Origin: CAZMCH01 sp964564735
GTDB taxonomy: Bacteria > Poribacteria > DTPJ01
DNA length: 64,000 nucleotides
Reading direction: 5' to 3'
Assembly: GCA_964564735.1 (NCBI GenBank)
Contig: CAZMCH010000003.1
Span: forward strand, 1 to 64,000
The notes under the pieces were generated by a model. That model saw only the letters and a list, made by a program, of their open reading frames with translations, did not search any database and had not been told where the DNA came from. The translations under genes and the position numbers were made by a program. This document shows positions 33,887-43,488 of the stretch, piece after piece (positions within the stretch are counted from its first letter, which is position 1; each line of letters starts with the position of its first letter).

Positions 33887-34909
33887 GTGAAGGTTATTAT
33901 ATTGTCATTAGAAATAAGAAGGCTGGAAGAAACTGAATATGATGAATGGGATAAGTTAGTTGAGGAATCTCCTCAAGGAACGATTTTTCATGAATCCTCA
34001 TGGATTAAGGCTTTAACAGAGGATTATGGTATTTATGGATATTTTAAGAATGGGAAACTATCTGCTGGAATACCTTTTGTCCGAAGTAAGCTAAAACTTG
34101 GGATAAAAAAATTACATTCCCCACCTTCAACGCCCTATTTTGGTATTGTTTATAAGGAAAATAAGGGCAAATATGTTACTAATCTTTCCGATGAGAAATC
34201 TATAAGCATGGCAATAATAAAAAAATTAAAAGAGGAGTTTGACTCTATAACAATTAGCTTTTCTCCATTTGTGATTGATATACAACCTTTTATATGGGAA
34301 GGTTTTTCTTGTAATGTTAAATATACCTATATGATTCAGATTCATGATCTTGATCTTGTTTGGAATGATATGGATGCAAAAAGAAGAAATGATATAGTTA
34401 AGGCAGAAAAAGATGGCGTATATATAGAACCTTCAGATGATTTTGAACAAACCATTGAACTTGTAAAAAAAACATTTGATAGGCAAAGAAAGCAAGTGAA
34501 TTTCATATCAACAGCTATTATTTATAATAATATGCTAAGTGATAAAGGACGCTGTAAGTCCTTTCTTGCTAGGGATAATAGTGGGAAAGCCATCGGTGCG
34601 GTATATATTATTTGGGATCAAAAAAGAAGCTATTATTTATTTGGTGGCTATGACTCCGAAGAAAAACATCATGGTGCTTCTGCTATGGCTACATGGGAAG
34701 CGATAAAATTTACTAAAAATGTATTGGGGTTAAATTGCTTCGATTTCGAAGGTTCGATGATTCCTGCAATTGAAACTTATTTTAGAAAATTTGGAGGAGA
34801 GTTAACTCCCTATTATACTGTTAATTGGATGAAACCTTGTATAGAGACAGTGTCGCATGCAAAAAAATCAATTAAATTTGCATTGAATTGCATAAAACAC
34901 AGAAAATAA
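33887..34909 (+). CDS. FemAB/GNAT-fold aminoacyl- or acyltransferase-like protein
   Basis: 340 residues. Early W-D-K-L-V-E-E-S-P-Q-G-T-I-F-H-E-S-S-W matches the N-terminal half of FemAB-like proteins of polysaccharide loci, and K-R-R-N-D-I-V-K-A-E-K-D-G followed by Y-Y-L-F-G-G-Y-D matches the second GNAT-like fold. Relatives add amino acids to lipid II or acyl/aminoacyl groups to surface polysaccharides. The GTG at 33887 has no ribosome-binding site, whereas TTG at 33902 has GAAGG 8 nt upstream and starts just before the conserved region; either is possible. Confidence 0.75.
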   Translation: MKVIILSLEIRRLEETEYDEWDKLVEESPQGTIFHESSWIKALTEDYGIYGYFKNGKLSAGIPFVRSKLKLGIKKLHSPPSTPYFGIVYKENKGKYVTNLSDEKSISMAIIKKLKEEFDSITISFSPFVIDIQPFIWEGFSCNVKYTYMIQIHDLDLVWNDMDAKRRNDIVKAEKDGVYIEPSDDFEQTIELVKKTFDRQRKQVNFISTAIIYNNMLSDKGRCKSFLARDNSGKAIGAVYIIWDQKRSYYLFGGYDSEEKHHGASAMATWEAIKFTKNVLGLNCFDFEGSMIPAIETYFRKFGGELTPYYTVNWMKPCIETVSHAKKSIKFALNCIKHRK

Positions 34910-34915
34910 TTAAAA

Positions 34916-36379
34916 ATGATATGTGTTTATATAGAATCAGAAAATGAAGTTATAAAAAAAAGAATACGTTATGTTATGGAACAATTATTAGTTCCAATAG
35001 GATATCCTTTCACCTTTCAAGCAGAATTAAATAGTTTTGATAATATATTTACCATAGCTTGTATTCCTGAAAATAAATCTGATATTCAATCATATACACA
35101 AAAATTTGATATTGTAATTCCTTATGGAGATTATAACTCATGGTTAGTTGATGATGTTGATATAAAGGCAGATAAAGTTAATGATATTTACGTTTTATAC
35201 ATCAAAAAGACTCCTGAATATTTGATCCATGATGGAAAAATTGGTTTTGATCTGATAAATATCGTATTCTATCTTTTATCACGTCAAGAGGAATATGTAT
35301 ATACGCATCGGGACCTTTGGAATTGCTTTTCGGCTACATATTCAATTCTTTATGAAAATGGCATCATTGGAATACCAATAATAAATTATTACATTAAATT
35401 CCTTGCTTCATATATCCGACAGCGGTCAAGACAATTACCTGAACCAAAATGGAAAGATGGCAAATCTTTTGCAGTAGTTCTTTCTCATGATGTTGATCGC
35501 CTTTCATCAAATTATCTTAGTATAATTATAAACAAAATATTAAGGGCAAGAAAGTATTTTAATCCTGCCTCAACGATTATAAGTTCAATAAAGGAGCTAT
35601 TATCCCTTACGAAATCAGAAAAATGGGATCTATCTGATTTGACAGGGAAAGAAGCTCAATTTGGATTTCACTCAACTTTCTTTATAGCAAGTAATACCCA
35701 ATACAGGCATCCTGATGATCCACATTATTGGATTAATAGCAAGCTAATATACAAAAAGAAAAAAATAGCTTTAAATAATTTGGCAAAGTTGTTGCAAGAT
35801 AAAGGCTGGGAAATTGGTTTACATGGAAGCATCAATTCATATCAAGATCAAGATTTGCTTTCTCGTGAGAAAGACTTGCTTATAAAAAAAACTGGTTGCT
35901 CAATTCAGGGCATAAGACAACATTATCTTTGTCTTGATGTTAATAAAACTTGGCAAATACATGAGAAGATTGGATTTAGATATGATACAACATTGGGTTT
36001 CAATGAACGGAATGGTTTTCGCGCTGGAATGGCATTTCCTTTTAATCCCTATAATTTCCAGACAGAGCAAAAATTCAATCTATTAGAATTACCAATGACA
36101 GTAATGGACGGTAGTCTTTTCAGTATTAATGGTGAAAAATTAGATTATTATAAAGCAGTCCAAAGATGCAATAAATTATTTAATAACATTAGACAAACAG
36201 AAGGTTTGCTTGTCATCAATTTTCATCCCCATTATTATCAATCTGTCTATCCAGAATGGTGGGCAATTTATGAATATATATTAAATTATCTATCTGAATC
36301 TTCTGTATGGGTTGCAACTGGAAAGGAAATTGTTGACTGGTGGTCAGAACGCAAAAAGAAATTATATATTACAACTTAA
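34916..36379 (+). CDS. Polysaccharide deacetylase-like (NodB-fold) protein
   Basis: 487 residues. After an N-terminal domain of about 180 residues of unknown type comes a NodB-like barrel: F-A-V-V-L-S-H-D-V-D-R-L (about 185, metal-binding Asp pair), H-S-T-F-F-I-A-S, W-E-I-G-L-H-G-S-I-N-S-Y (about 302), G-I-R-Q-H-Y, and V-I-N-F-H-P-H-Y (about 440). These fit carbohydrate esterase family 4-like proteins that remove N-acetyl groups from polysaccharides. No signal peptide is seen, so it may act on lipid-linked intermediates. It starts 6 bp after the FemAB-like gene. Confidence 0.8.
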   Translation: MICVYIESENEVIKKRIRYVMEQLLVPIGYPFTFQAELNSFDNIFTIACIPENKSDIQSYTQKFDIVIPYGDYNSWLVDDVDIKADKVNDIYVLYIKKTPEYLIHDGKIGFDLINIVFYLLSRQEEYVYTHRDLWNCFSATYSILYENGIIGIPIINYYIKFLASYIRQRSRQLPEPKWKDGKSFAVVLSHDVDRLSSNYLSIIINKILRARKYFNPASTIISSIKELLSLTKSEKWDLSDLTGKEAQFGFHSTFFIASNTQYRHPDDPHYWINSKLIYKKKKIALNNLAKLLQDKGWEIGLHGSINSYQDQDLLSREKDLLIKKTGCSIQGIRQHYLCLDVNKTWQIHEKIGFRYDTTLGFNERNGFRAGMAFPFNPYNFQTEQKFNLLELPMTVMDGSLFSINGEKLDYYKAVQRCNKLFNNIRQTEGLLVINFHPHYYQSVYPEWWAIYEYILNYLSESSVWVATGKEIVDWWSERKKKLYITT

Positions 36380-36404
36380 TACATGATATTATTGAAAGTT
36401 ATTT

Positions 36405-38297
36405 ATGTGCAGTATAGCTGGAATAATTAGATATAAACAAGAAATAGATAAAAATCTTCTCAAACAGATGAATATTGTTCAAAGACATAGGGGACCTGAT
36501 GATGAAGGTTACTTTGTTGATGAAAATGTTGGACTTGCCCATAATCGTTTAAGCATAATTGATCTTTCTCCATTAGGGCACCAACCAATGTCTAATGAAG
36601 ATGGAACGATCTGGATTGTCTATAATGGTGAAATTTATAATTATTTAGAGATAATACCTGACCTGAAATCAAAAGGACATATATTCAAATCTAAAACAGA
36701 TACAGAGGTTATTATACATGCTTACGAGGAATATGATATTGACTGTCTTCAAAGGCTTAATGGAATGTTCGCTTTTGCTATATGGGATAGTCGCAAAAAA
36801 CAATTATTTTGTGCCAGAGATCGTTTTGGAATAAAGCCATTTTACTACTATCGCAATGACGATTATTTTATTTTTGCATCTGAAATAAAGGCAATACTTG
36901 AGGACAAAAAAATACAGCTTTCAGTAAATAATCAAATACTATACAATTTTCTTAGATATGGCATAGTTAATTATAATAATGAAACTTTTTATTGCAATAT
37001 AATGCAACTTCCATCAGCACATTGTTTAATATTGCGACAAAATGAGATTTCAATAGAGAAGTATTGGGATATAGAACCTGAAAACGAACTTAATGATAAA
37101 AGTGATGAATTCTATGCAGAAAAATTCCATGAATTATTCGAGGATTCCATAAGGATTCATCTCAGAAGTGATGTTCCAATTGGAACTTGTTTAAGTGGTG
37201 GTATTGACTCATCTTCTATTGTATGTGTAGCTAATGATTTGTTATTTCCAGAAAAGAATTTAAAGGAAAGTATAAAAGATCATCAAAAAACATTTTCTTC
37301 ATGTTTTGAAGATTTACGCTTTGATGAAAGAAAATATATAAATAAAGTTATTGAAAAGACAGGAGCAGAAAATAATTTTATCTTTCCAAGTTCAAAAGAT
37401 TTAATCAAAGATATTGAGAAACTTATATGGTATCAAGATCAACCTTTTAATAGCACAAGCATATTTGCTCAATGGAATGTAATGAAATTGGCTAGTGAAA
37501 GCGGTGTAATTGTTCTACTTGATGGTCAAGGAGCAGATGAGTTGCTTGCAGGTTATCCACCATATTTTGGAGCAAATTTCGAAGAACTTGCCAGAAAAAT
37601 GGCTTTATGTAGCCTCTTGAAAGAAAGAGTTTTATATGCACAAAATCGGGGCTATTCTTTGCTCAAATCTACATTTTTTGCTTTAGCTGGTTCTATATCT
37701 CAAATTTGGAAAAATTCAAATAAAAACGACATGATTTCCTTTCAATCAGAATTGCCTGAAGCATTATCCAACGATGGCTGTGAAGCATTAGGCAATTTGT
37801 ATAAACCAAAGTATTTTAAGGATATACTAAAGAATAGGCTATATTATGATTGCATCAAAGGATATAGATTATCTTCATTATTACGTTACGAAGACCGTAA
37901 CAGTATGGCATTTTCCCTTGAATCGAGAGTTCCATTCCTTGACTATAGACTTGTGGAATATGTATTTAGCTTGCCTGATAGATGTAGAATAAATAAAGGT
38001 TGGACAAAAGCTGTGTTGCGAAATGCAATGAAAGGTATTTTACCAGAAGAAATACGTATGAGGAAAGACAAAATGGGATTTGTAACTCCACAAGACGTAT
38101 GGATGAGAGGAGAGCTAAAATCTTGGATAAATGATATTTTTTATTCAAAGAGTTTCAAAGAAAGACCATATTTCAATTATGAAATAGTTCATCAATATTG
38201 GCATTTATATTGCAATAATAAAATGAATATAGGTTCTGTAATCTGGAGATGGTTATGTGCAGAACTATGGTTAAGAAGATTTATAGACCACAATTAA
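36405..38297 (+). CDS. asnB: Asparagine synthetase B-like glutamine amidotransferase
   Basis: 630 residues. Met-Cys start (C-S-I-A-G-I-I) exposes Cys as the class II glutaminase nucleophile; R-H-R-G-P-D-D-E-G and Y-N-G-E-I-Y-N-Y complete that domain. The synthetase half has the PP-loop L-S-G-G-I-D-S-S (about 264). Free-standing AsnB makes asparagine, but in polysaccharide loci such proteins often amidate uronic acids or other carboxylates; this context suggests that role and the sequence does not decide. It could complement the uronate pathway implied by the glucuronokinase. Confidence 0.88.
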   Translation: MCSIAGIIRYKQEIDKNLLKQMNIVQRHRGPDDEGYFVDENVGLAHNRLSIIDLSPLGHQPMSNEDGTIWIVYNGEIYNYLEIIPDLKSKGHIFKSKTDTEVIIHAYEEYDIDCLQRLNGMFAFAIWDSRKKQLFCARDRFGIKPFYYYRNDDYFIFASEIKAILEDKKIQLSVNNQILYNFLRYGIVNYNNETFYCNIMQLPSAHCLILRQNEISIEKYWDIEPENELNDKSDEFYAEKFHELFEDSIRIHLRSDVPIGTCLSGGIDSSSIVCVANDLLFPEKNLKESIKDHQKTFSSCFEDLRFDERKYINKVIEKTGAENNFIFPSSKDLIKDIEKLIWYQDQPFNSTSIFAQWNVMKLASESGVIVLLDGQGADELLAGYPPYFGANFEELARKMALCSLLKERVLYAQNRGYSLLKSTFFALAGSISQIWKNSNKNDMISFQSELPEALSNDGCEALGNLYKPKYFKDILKNRLYYDCIKGYRLSSLLRYEDRNSMAFSLESRVPFLDYRLVEYVFSLPDRCRINKGWTKAVLRNAMKGILPEEIRMRKDKMGFVTPQDVWMRGELKSWINDIFYSKSFKERPYFNYEIVHQYWHLYCNNKMNIGSVIWRWLCAELWLRRFIDHN

Positions 38298-38352
38298 TTC
38301 GTCTCTTAATATATTATCTCTTAGAATAGTTATAATTTTACAGGAGAGGGGA

Positions 38353-40353
38353 ATGAATATTAGCTCTCATATTGCAAAACCATCAATTTATACGTTCGTA
38401 AAATTAATAATTACCTTATTTCTGTCATCTTTGATCGTTTGCCTATTCATTATATTTGCCTTCAAATCCGAGACGTTACGAGTTATGATATGTTTGTTAG
38501 AAACAAAACTGCACATAATATTGCTTGTTATAACTATTGTAATAGCCTTATTATTGAATATACAAATAATTCGTGGCAAAATAATCAACAAAGATAGAAT
38601 CAAAAATATAATAAAAAAATATAGAATTGCATTTGATTCTCTATTATTAGCTTTAGCTATTATAGTTTTTACATTACCATTATTTCAAACATGGTCAACC
38701 GGAAACGTTAATGGGGGAAATAGTCTTGGAGGTATTTTGCCTTATAGCGATTGCGGTTATTATTACATTGGTGCAGAACATTTATTACATACAGGAACAT
38801 TGGATTCATGGAATCATCGCAGACCTATAAATTCATGTTTATTAGCAACTAGATTAGCCTTAGTCAAACATGATTTTCGCTCTGCCATGATAATCGAAGC
38901 GATTTTGATAGGTTTATCATGTTATCTAGCGACTAAAGCATTTTCCATGAGTTTAGGTTCTTTATCTGGATTAACATTTTTTACCGTATTATATGGACTA
39001 AATAGAGTTAATGTTGCAGTTATAATGAGCGAAAATCTGGGTCTTATATTCGGTTCGCTTGCTTTTGCTATAATGTGGTATGGAGTATGTAAAAATAAAA
39101 TGTGGATTATTGCATTAGGGATTATACCTTTAGTGTCAGGCTTGAGTGCAAGACTTGGTGCTATAATTGTATTGCCGTGTCTTCTAATATGGGCATTTAT
39201 TGTTTTTAAGGATAAAAGAATAACAAGATATATATCCGTTGGATTAATTATGCTTGCTATGATTGTTGGGTTTATGTTTAATTTTGCAATTTTCAAAATA
39301 AATGGTGGAGAACGCATATCTCAGTTTCAGGGCGGAACTGCTCTTACTTTATACGGATTTGCATCAGGAGGAAAAGGGTGGCGACAAGCCCAAAGAGATT
39401 TTCCCGAAATTTCTTACATGGATGACGTAAGCATGAACGATTTTGTCTATAAAAAGACTTTTGATATAATTAAAAACAATCCTTTTGGATTTTTCATGAC
39501 TATAATAAGGTTATCAGCCATTTCTTTTATTGGATTTGCAATACAATTTATGGAGATGATAACAGGTATTTTACCCTATGCAACTCCTATAAGAGGCTAT
39601 TTAGATTTTTATTTGGTATCAAGATTAATTATTATGCTGTTGATTCTTGCCATTATATTAATTGGATTTATAAGATTTTTTGTAGTTAATCGTCGTAATA
39701 CAAAGGCTTCTTTTATTTTAGCAGGTTTGATAGGAAATATACTTAGTATTCCATTAATTTTTCCTGATGGATTTATACGTGTATTTGCTGTAACTTTTCC
39801 ATTTTTTGCAGGTATGATTTCAATTGGGATAACTAAATGGAATTTATCAATTGAAGATAAAATAGAAGATGTTGTTGATAATTATAGGATTCTTATTCCA
39901 ACAACTATTAGTGTTATACTTATTTTTTCTGCCATGTTTGGTCCGTTAATTGTCAGACAATTTGGGCAAAAACAAATACCTGATATTTCCTTATATAATA
40001 ATGAAAATAATCATGTTATTGCTCGTATTGGTCCGGGGATTTCCTATCTTGATATTTATCCTGAATCTTCTTCTGTAAGAACATTTGCCCCAAAAATAAA
40101 CGAACGTGATTTCAAAGCAAATTTGGCAAATGAGCTTCATCCCGAATTTTCTAAACTTCTTGAGCCAATGTATGAAAATATTAATGCTCCAACTACATTG
40201 ATGTTTGTTTATGATCTACTATCCAAAAAAGGAGTATTTATTTTGACTCCATTAGGGTTTGTTGGGAGTGAATGGAATTATATAATCTTTGATGTTAAAA
40301 AAGTGTTTGGAACAAATGATCTCTTTACAATGTTAACTTATAAAATTATCTAG
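38353..40353 (+). CDS. Polytopic membrane protein, GT-C glycosyltransferase-like
   Basis: 666 residues with about 13 membrane helices. After the third helix comes L-P-Y-S-D-C-G-Y-Y-Y-I-G-A-E-H-L-L-H-T-G (about 130-150), an acidic first external loop resembling the catalytic loop of GT-C enzymes that use polyprenyl-phosphate sugars. The C-terminal 140 residues are soluble. No family can be assigned with certainty; a glycosyltransferase, polymerase or acyl-modifying membrane protein is possible. AGGAGAGGGG directly precedes the ATG. Confidence 0.65.
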   Translation: MNISSHIAKPSIYTFVKLIITLFLSSLIVCLFIIFAFKSETLRVMICLLETKLHIILLVITIVIALLLNIQIIRGKIINKDRIKNIIKKYRIAFDSLLLALAIIVFTLPLFQTWSTGNVNGGNSLGGILPYSDCGYYYIGAEHLLHTGTLDSWNHRRPINSCLLATRLALVKHDFRSAMIIEAILIGLSCYLATKAFSMSLGSLSGLTFFTVLYGLNRVNVAVIMSENLGLIFGSLAFAIMWYGVCKNKMWIIALGIIPLVSGLSARLGAIIVLPCLLIWAFIVFKDKRITRYISVGLIMLAMIVGFMFNFAIFKINGGERISQFQGGTALTLYGFASGGKGWRQAQRDFPEISYMDDVSMNDFVYKKTFDIIKNNPFGFFMTIIRLSAISFIGFAIQFMEMITGILPYATPIRGYLDFYLVSRLIIMLLILAIILIGFIRFFVVNRRNTKASFILAGLIGNILSIPLIFPDGFIRVFAVTFPFFAGMISIGITKWNLSIEDKIEDVVDNYRILIPTTISVILIFSAMFGPLIVRQFGQKQIPDISLYNNENNHVIARIGPGISYLDIYPESSSVRTFAPKINERDFKANLANELHPEFSKLLEPMYENINAPTTLMFVYDLLSKKGVFILTPLGFVGSEWNYIIFDVKKVFGTNDLFTMLTYKII

Positions 40354-40418
40354 TCTTTTTATTGATTATCTATTTTTCAATAAAGTAATTTTCTCGAGAT
40401 AATGGACTTAATTAATAA

Positions 40419-41612
40419 ATGAAACCTTGTATTGTTTGGGATTCCATTTTAAGCCTTGAGAAAGCCTCAAAGGGCGATATATCGCAGATCGTATATATGG
40501 TTGAAGCACTTGCTGAACAAAAAATTGATGTGTCTTTAGTTGCCTTAAATGCAGGAAAAGCATATATTGACGGAGTTAATATAAGGCAAGTTCCAAATTT
40601 TTGGTATATCAAGCAAAGAACGAGAACGCTTGGAAGGCTTTTTTCCGACTTGTATGGCTACGGAGGTAAGATTACTGCTCGATACATAGCTAAGTTTGTA
40701 GTAAACAGGCTTGACCCAATTGAGCATTATGATCTATATCATGTTAGAGCAAGAAATCTAGCAATAGAGTTAAAACGATTTCAATTTAATAAACCGCTTG
40801 TTTATACCGCTATTCCACAGTTTTTACATACTGGGCAAATAAAAGATAAAAAACTCGATCAAATGGCTATTGATTCGGCAGATAGTCTAATCGCATTAAC
40901 TGAGGGTTGGAAACAGTTTATATTGGAAAATTTTGATGTGGGCAAGCGTGAAATTGATGTTGTGCCTGTTTGCGTGAAAAATTCTGATATTTTATTAGAA
41001 GATGACTCAAAAATCAATAAATTATTTGACGGCAAAAAAGTTATTGGGTATTTTGGAAGGCTTCAGGAAGGTTATGGAATAGATGTTCTGATAGAGTCTA
41101 TTCCTGAAATAAGAAAGCATGTGGATAATTTATTAGTTATTATTGCTGGCGGTTCTGTATATGGTTATAGAGATAAACTAGAGGCGTTGATGAGAAGTCT
41201 GGGAGTAAATGATAACGTTTATTTTGCTGGTGAGATACCAAGGGATTTAGTTCCAAATTATCTAAGCAAGTGTGATGTCTTAATCAGTTTTAGATATAGT
41301 GATAACAAAGATCGCTATGGATTTGATCAATCAATCCCAATTAAATGTGTAGAATATATTATGCAAGGTAAACCAGTTGTAGCAACAAGAGATGGAGGAA
41401 TGGAACAGTTGCTAGGAAAAGATTATCCATATCTTGTTGAATATAATGACAAAAAAAAGATAGTTGAGAGCATAATAAAGCTATTAACAGATGAAACAGA
41501 GGCTCAAAGGATTAGTAAGCAAAACAAAGCCTTGTCATCAAGATTTACTTATGAATCAGTATCTAGTCACCTTATAAAAGTCTATAATAAAGCGGTAAAT
41601 TTGACTGATTAA
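40419..41612 (+). CDS. Glycosyltransferase family 4
   Basis: 397-residue GT-B enzyme. Starts K-P-C-I-V-W-D-S-I-L; C-terminal domain shows V-I-G-Y-F-G-R-L-Q-E-G-Y-G-I-D (about 208) and P-I-K-C-V-E-Y-I-M-Q-G-K-P-V-V-A-T (about 306), the nucleotide-sugar region. The donor sugar is not readable. The intact reading frame ends 18 bp before a frameshifted methyltransferase. Confidence 0.88.
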   Translation: MKPCIVWDSILSLEKASKGDISQIVYMVEALAEQKIDVSLVALNAGKAYIDGVNIRQVPNFWYIKQRTRTLGRLFSDLYGYGGKITARYIAKFVVNRLDPIEHYDLYHVRARNLAIELKRFQFNKPLVYTAIPQFLHTGQIKDKKLDQMAIDSADSLIALTEGWKQFILENFDVGKREIDVVPVCVKNSDILLEDDSKINKLFDGKKVIGYFGRLQEGYGIDVLIESIPEIRKHVDNLLVIIAGGSVYGYRDKLEALMRSLGVNDNVYFAGEIPRDLVPNYLSKCDVLISFRYSDNKDRYGFDQSIPIKCVEYIMQGKPVVATRDGGMEQLLGKDYPYLVEYNDKKKIVESIIKLLTDETEAQRISKQNKALSSRFTYESVSSHLIKVYNKAVNLTD

Positions 41613-41630
41613 AGGGATTTTTTTGCAATA

Positions 41631-42327
41631 ATGAATAGTGATAATCTATCAAATAGAATATATAAGAATTTAAGGGACATTTATCGCAGAAAAGTGTCTT
41701 CATATTGGGATAATGCTTTTGATTATTTCTCAAACTGTAATAAAATTCTTGATATTGGTTGTGGACAGGGACCGTTCTTGGATTTATTTCCCAAAATAAG
41801 TATTGGTTTAGATATGAATATGAAATCTTTGCTCCAGGCTAAACAAAAGTCGCCTGTTATAATGGGAAATGCTGTAAGCCTTCCATTTAAAGATGAAAGT
41901 TTTGATGGTATATTATGTTCACATTTAATAGAGCATTTAGAGCCTCATGGTGCATATAATCTACTTTATGAGATCGGGAGAGTTTTGAAAAATGATGGAA
42001 TACTCATATTGAGGGCTCCCTTATTTAATAGCCATTTTTTTGACGATCCAACTCATATTAGACCCTATCCTCCAAATGCAGTCCTATTATCTTAATCCAA
42101 AAGACAATCACCCTTCGTTTGAGCGTATGCACTATAATTTTGACTTAATCAAGCTAAAATGGCGTTATGAAAGGATTTTTTATCCATCAACAGAGCCAAT
42201 GATTGATCCTTCTCGCTATAAAATAGCGCTTGTATTAAAGACTATAAGTTTGGCTCTAAATAGATTGGGAATACATAGCTTAAAAAAAGATGGTTACACT
42301 TTGATAGTAAAGAAGCTTTCTATTTAG
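41631..42327 (+). pseudogene. Frameshifted SAM-dependent methyltransferase
   Basis: The first frame (41631-42095) holds a class I methyltransferase: I-L-D-I-G-C-G-Q-G-P-F-L-D (motif I), G-N-A-V-S-L-P-F-K, and L-C-S-H-L-I-E-H-L. It stops after P-Y-P-P-N-A-V. The remainder (SYYLNPKDNHPSFERMHYNF onward to the stop at 42327) is in the next frame. Removing one C at about 42083 joins them exactly into one protein of about 231 residues. It is therefore a recently broken gene or a one-base sequence error. A type-11 methyltransferase is expected to modify a sugar. Confidence 0.85.
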
Positions 42328-42345
42328 AATTATATGAGGTAATAA

Positions 42346-43488
42346 ATGGCGAAGGTTCTTGTAATTGCAAAATGGTATCCCAATGATAATGACCTTGTTC
42401 ATGGCATATATGTCAAAGAATTTGTTAAGGCAAAAAAACTTTATAATGATGTTATAGTCGTTCATAGTGAATTAACTTCGGTTAAAAGTCCGAAATTTCC
42501 CTATGAAATATATGATATTCTTGAAGACGATATAAGAACTATAAGATTTATATACAAGAGACGTTTTTTGAAGCTACATAGAATTACTAATTTTATTGCA
42601 TGGTTTCATTGTTTGTCAAAGCTTTCCAAAGAGAATTATAAACCCGATATAATACATTTTCATGAATATGACGCAAGCTTGCCTGTGTTTTTATATGCAA
42701 AGTTGCATAAAATTCCTTTGGTAATAACAGAGCATTATACAGGTTTTGTCAAAAATACTCTAACTTTTTCTCAGCAAGTTCTTGCAAAGACAGTGTTAAG
42801 AAGATCAAATGCCATATTCCCTGTTAGTAAATACTTAAAAAAACATATATTGAAATATGCCCCGAAAGCTAGATTTGAAGTAGTAAATAACGTTGTTGAC
42901 ACCAGTTTATTTAAATCATCTTTGCCAATAAGAAAAGGAAATAGTGAAAAGAAACTAATGCTAATTGTTGCACGTCTTGAGCCAAATAAGGGTATTTCTT
43001 ATCTTATCAACGCATTGGATATTCTCAAAAAAACAAGAGATGATTTTTTCCTAGAAGTCATTGGTGACGGAAGTTTAAGAAAAGAACTCGAAGATATGAA
43101 AAATAGACTTGAATTGAATGATTTTGTGAGATTTCATGGTGCTTTGCCTAAACCAAAAGTTGCAGAATATATGTCTAAATGTGATTTTTTTGTTCTCCCA
43201 AGCCTATTTGAGACATTTGGTTGTGTTTTAATAGAAGCAATGTCCTGTGGAAAACCTGTATTGGCTACTAATATTGGCGGTCCTGATGAGATAATAACGC
43301 AACAAACTGGAATACTTGTAGAGCCTGCAAATTCAGAAGCATTAAAAGATGGCATTGATTTTATGCTCGATAATTATTTTAGTTATTCTGCTGATGATAT
43401 TGTTAATTACGTCAAAAATCATTTTAGTTTCGAAGCTATAGGCTTAAAGCTAAATCAACTATATAATGATATTATAGCTAAAAAATAA
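42346..43488 (+). CDS. Glycosyltransferase family 4
   Basis: 380-residue GT-B enzyme beginning V-L-V-I-A-K-W-Y-P-N-D-N-D. The C-terminal domain has L-M-L-I-V-A-R-L-E-P-N-K-G (about 205), V-L-P-S-L-F-E-T-F-G-C-V-L-I-E-A-M (a complete E-x7-E) and S-C-G-K-P-V-L-A-T-N-I-G-G-P. Its stop codon shares bases with the next ATG at 43488, so translation is coupled. Confidence 0.9.
   Translation: MAKVLVIAKWYPNDNDLVHGIYVKEFVKAKKLYNDVIVVHSELTSVKSPKFPYEIYDILEDDIRTIRFIYKRRFLKLHRITNFIAWFHCLSKLSKENYKPDIIHFHEYDASLPVFLYAKLHKIPLVITEHYTGFVKNTLTFSQQVLAKTVLRRSNAIFPVSKYLKKHILKYAPKARFEVVNNVVDTSLFKSSLPIRKGNSEKKLMLIVARLEPNKGISYLINALDILKKTRDDFFLEVIGDGSLRKELEDMKNRLELNDFVRFHGALPKPKVAEYMSKCDFFVLPSLFETFGCVLIEAMSCGKPVLATNIGGPDEIITQQTGILVEPANSEALKDGIDFMLDNYFSYSADDIVNYVKNHFSFEAIGLKLNQLYNDIIAKK

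Noticed and set aside
36405..38297. Considered whether the AsnB-like gene is simply housekeeping asparagine synthetase.
   Set aside because: Not excluded, but the position inside a continuous polysaccharide operon makes glycan amidation at least as likely, so both are stated rather than choosing the housekeeping role.
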